Assembly (NCBI GenBank): GCA_964589725.1
Contig: CAZPUJ010000625.1
Span: 1 to 5,277, forward strand
Source: CAYSHJ01 sp964589725
Lineage (GTDB): Bacteria > Planctomycetota > Planctomycetia > Planctomycetales > Planctomycetaceae
Reading direction: 5' to 3'
Length of the DNA stretch: 5,277 nt
A model generated the notes under the pieces. The model made no database searches. It was not told the DNA's origin and was given only the letters and a program-made list of their open reading frames with translations. The position numbers and the translations under genes are program-made. Positions 5,157 through 5,277 of the stretch are shown here, piece by piece (within the stretch, counting starts at the first letter, position 1; each line of letters begins with the position of its first letter).

Positions 5157-5277
5157 ATGCTGTCGCCGTTTCCGGGTATGGACCCGTTCCTGGAGCATCA
5201 AGTCTGGGCCGACTTTCACAGCGATTTCATCGTGGCGTTGCGCGCGGAGTTGATGCCACGACTTCGTCCGCGCTACG
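5157..5277 (+). CDS. DUF4058 family protein, N-terminus only
   Basis: Forty codons are visible before the right edge. They begin MLSPFPGMDPFLE and continue with VWADFHSDFIVALRAEL and LRPRY. This is the signature N-terminus of DUF4058 proteins (SPFPGMDPxLE, then W and FH, then a helix ending in LRPRY). Complete members are usually about 230-270 residues, so most of the gene lies outside. The family is abundant in planctomycetes and cyanobacteria and often present in many copies; its function is unknown to me. It follows the PHP gene by 41 bases on the same strand and may be co-transcribed with it. Confidence 0.88.
   Translation, partial: MLSPFPGMDPFLEHQVWADFHSDFIVALRAELMPRLRPRY

Overview
The window (about 58% GC by eye) looks like chromosomal DNA from a planctomycete. 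The points in favour are an exported PHP-domain protein of a type common there, the start of a DUF4058 gene, a DUF4259 gene, and intergenic DNA full of hairpins and of repeats that read as 'NPKRERG' or 'KSKIEN' when translated. I recall such spurious peptides from planctomycete genomes. The assignment rests on recognition, not on a search.

Layout. The first ~650 bases hold weak or decayed material: a possible gene running off the left edge (minus strand), a remnant related to phage/plasmid proteins with an 'EIRLRAxRRLGELL' core (plus strand), and a small membrane-anchored hypothetical protein (minus strand). From 830 to 2683 two minus-strand genes probably form an operon: a cytoplasmic cyclophilin-type peptidyl-prolyl isomerase, then an RlmM-like RNA 2'-O-methyltransferase. 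In the methyltransferase the expected THUMP-like N-terminus appears to be replaced by a TPR-like helical segment. Positions 2684-3200 contain no gene I can support; instead there are at least six palindromes, a planctomycete-type interspersed repeat and an A-rich heptad tandem repeat. A DUF4259 gene (3201-3596, minus) follows, best started at a TTG behind a good Shine-Dalgarno. It diverges from a full-length exported PHP-domain metal-dependent hydrolase (3772-5115, plus). A DUF4058 gene begins at 5157 and is cut by the right edge.

Gene relationships. The isomerase and methyltransferase plausibly share a transcript and are housekeeping in character (protein folding, rRNA modification). The PHP and DUF4058 genes are 41 bases apart on one strand and could be co-transcribed, but nothing seen links their functions. 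I found no tRNA, rRNA, CRISPR array, transposase or recognisable defence system. The points most worth a second look are the unusual methyltransferase N-terminus and the hairpin-dense intergenic region.
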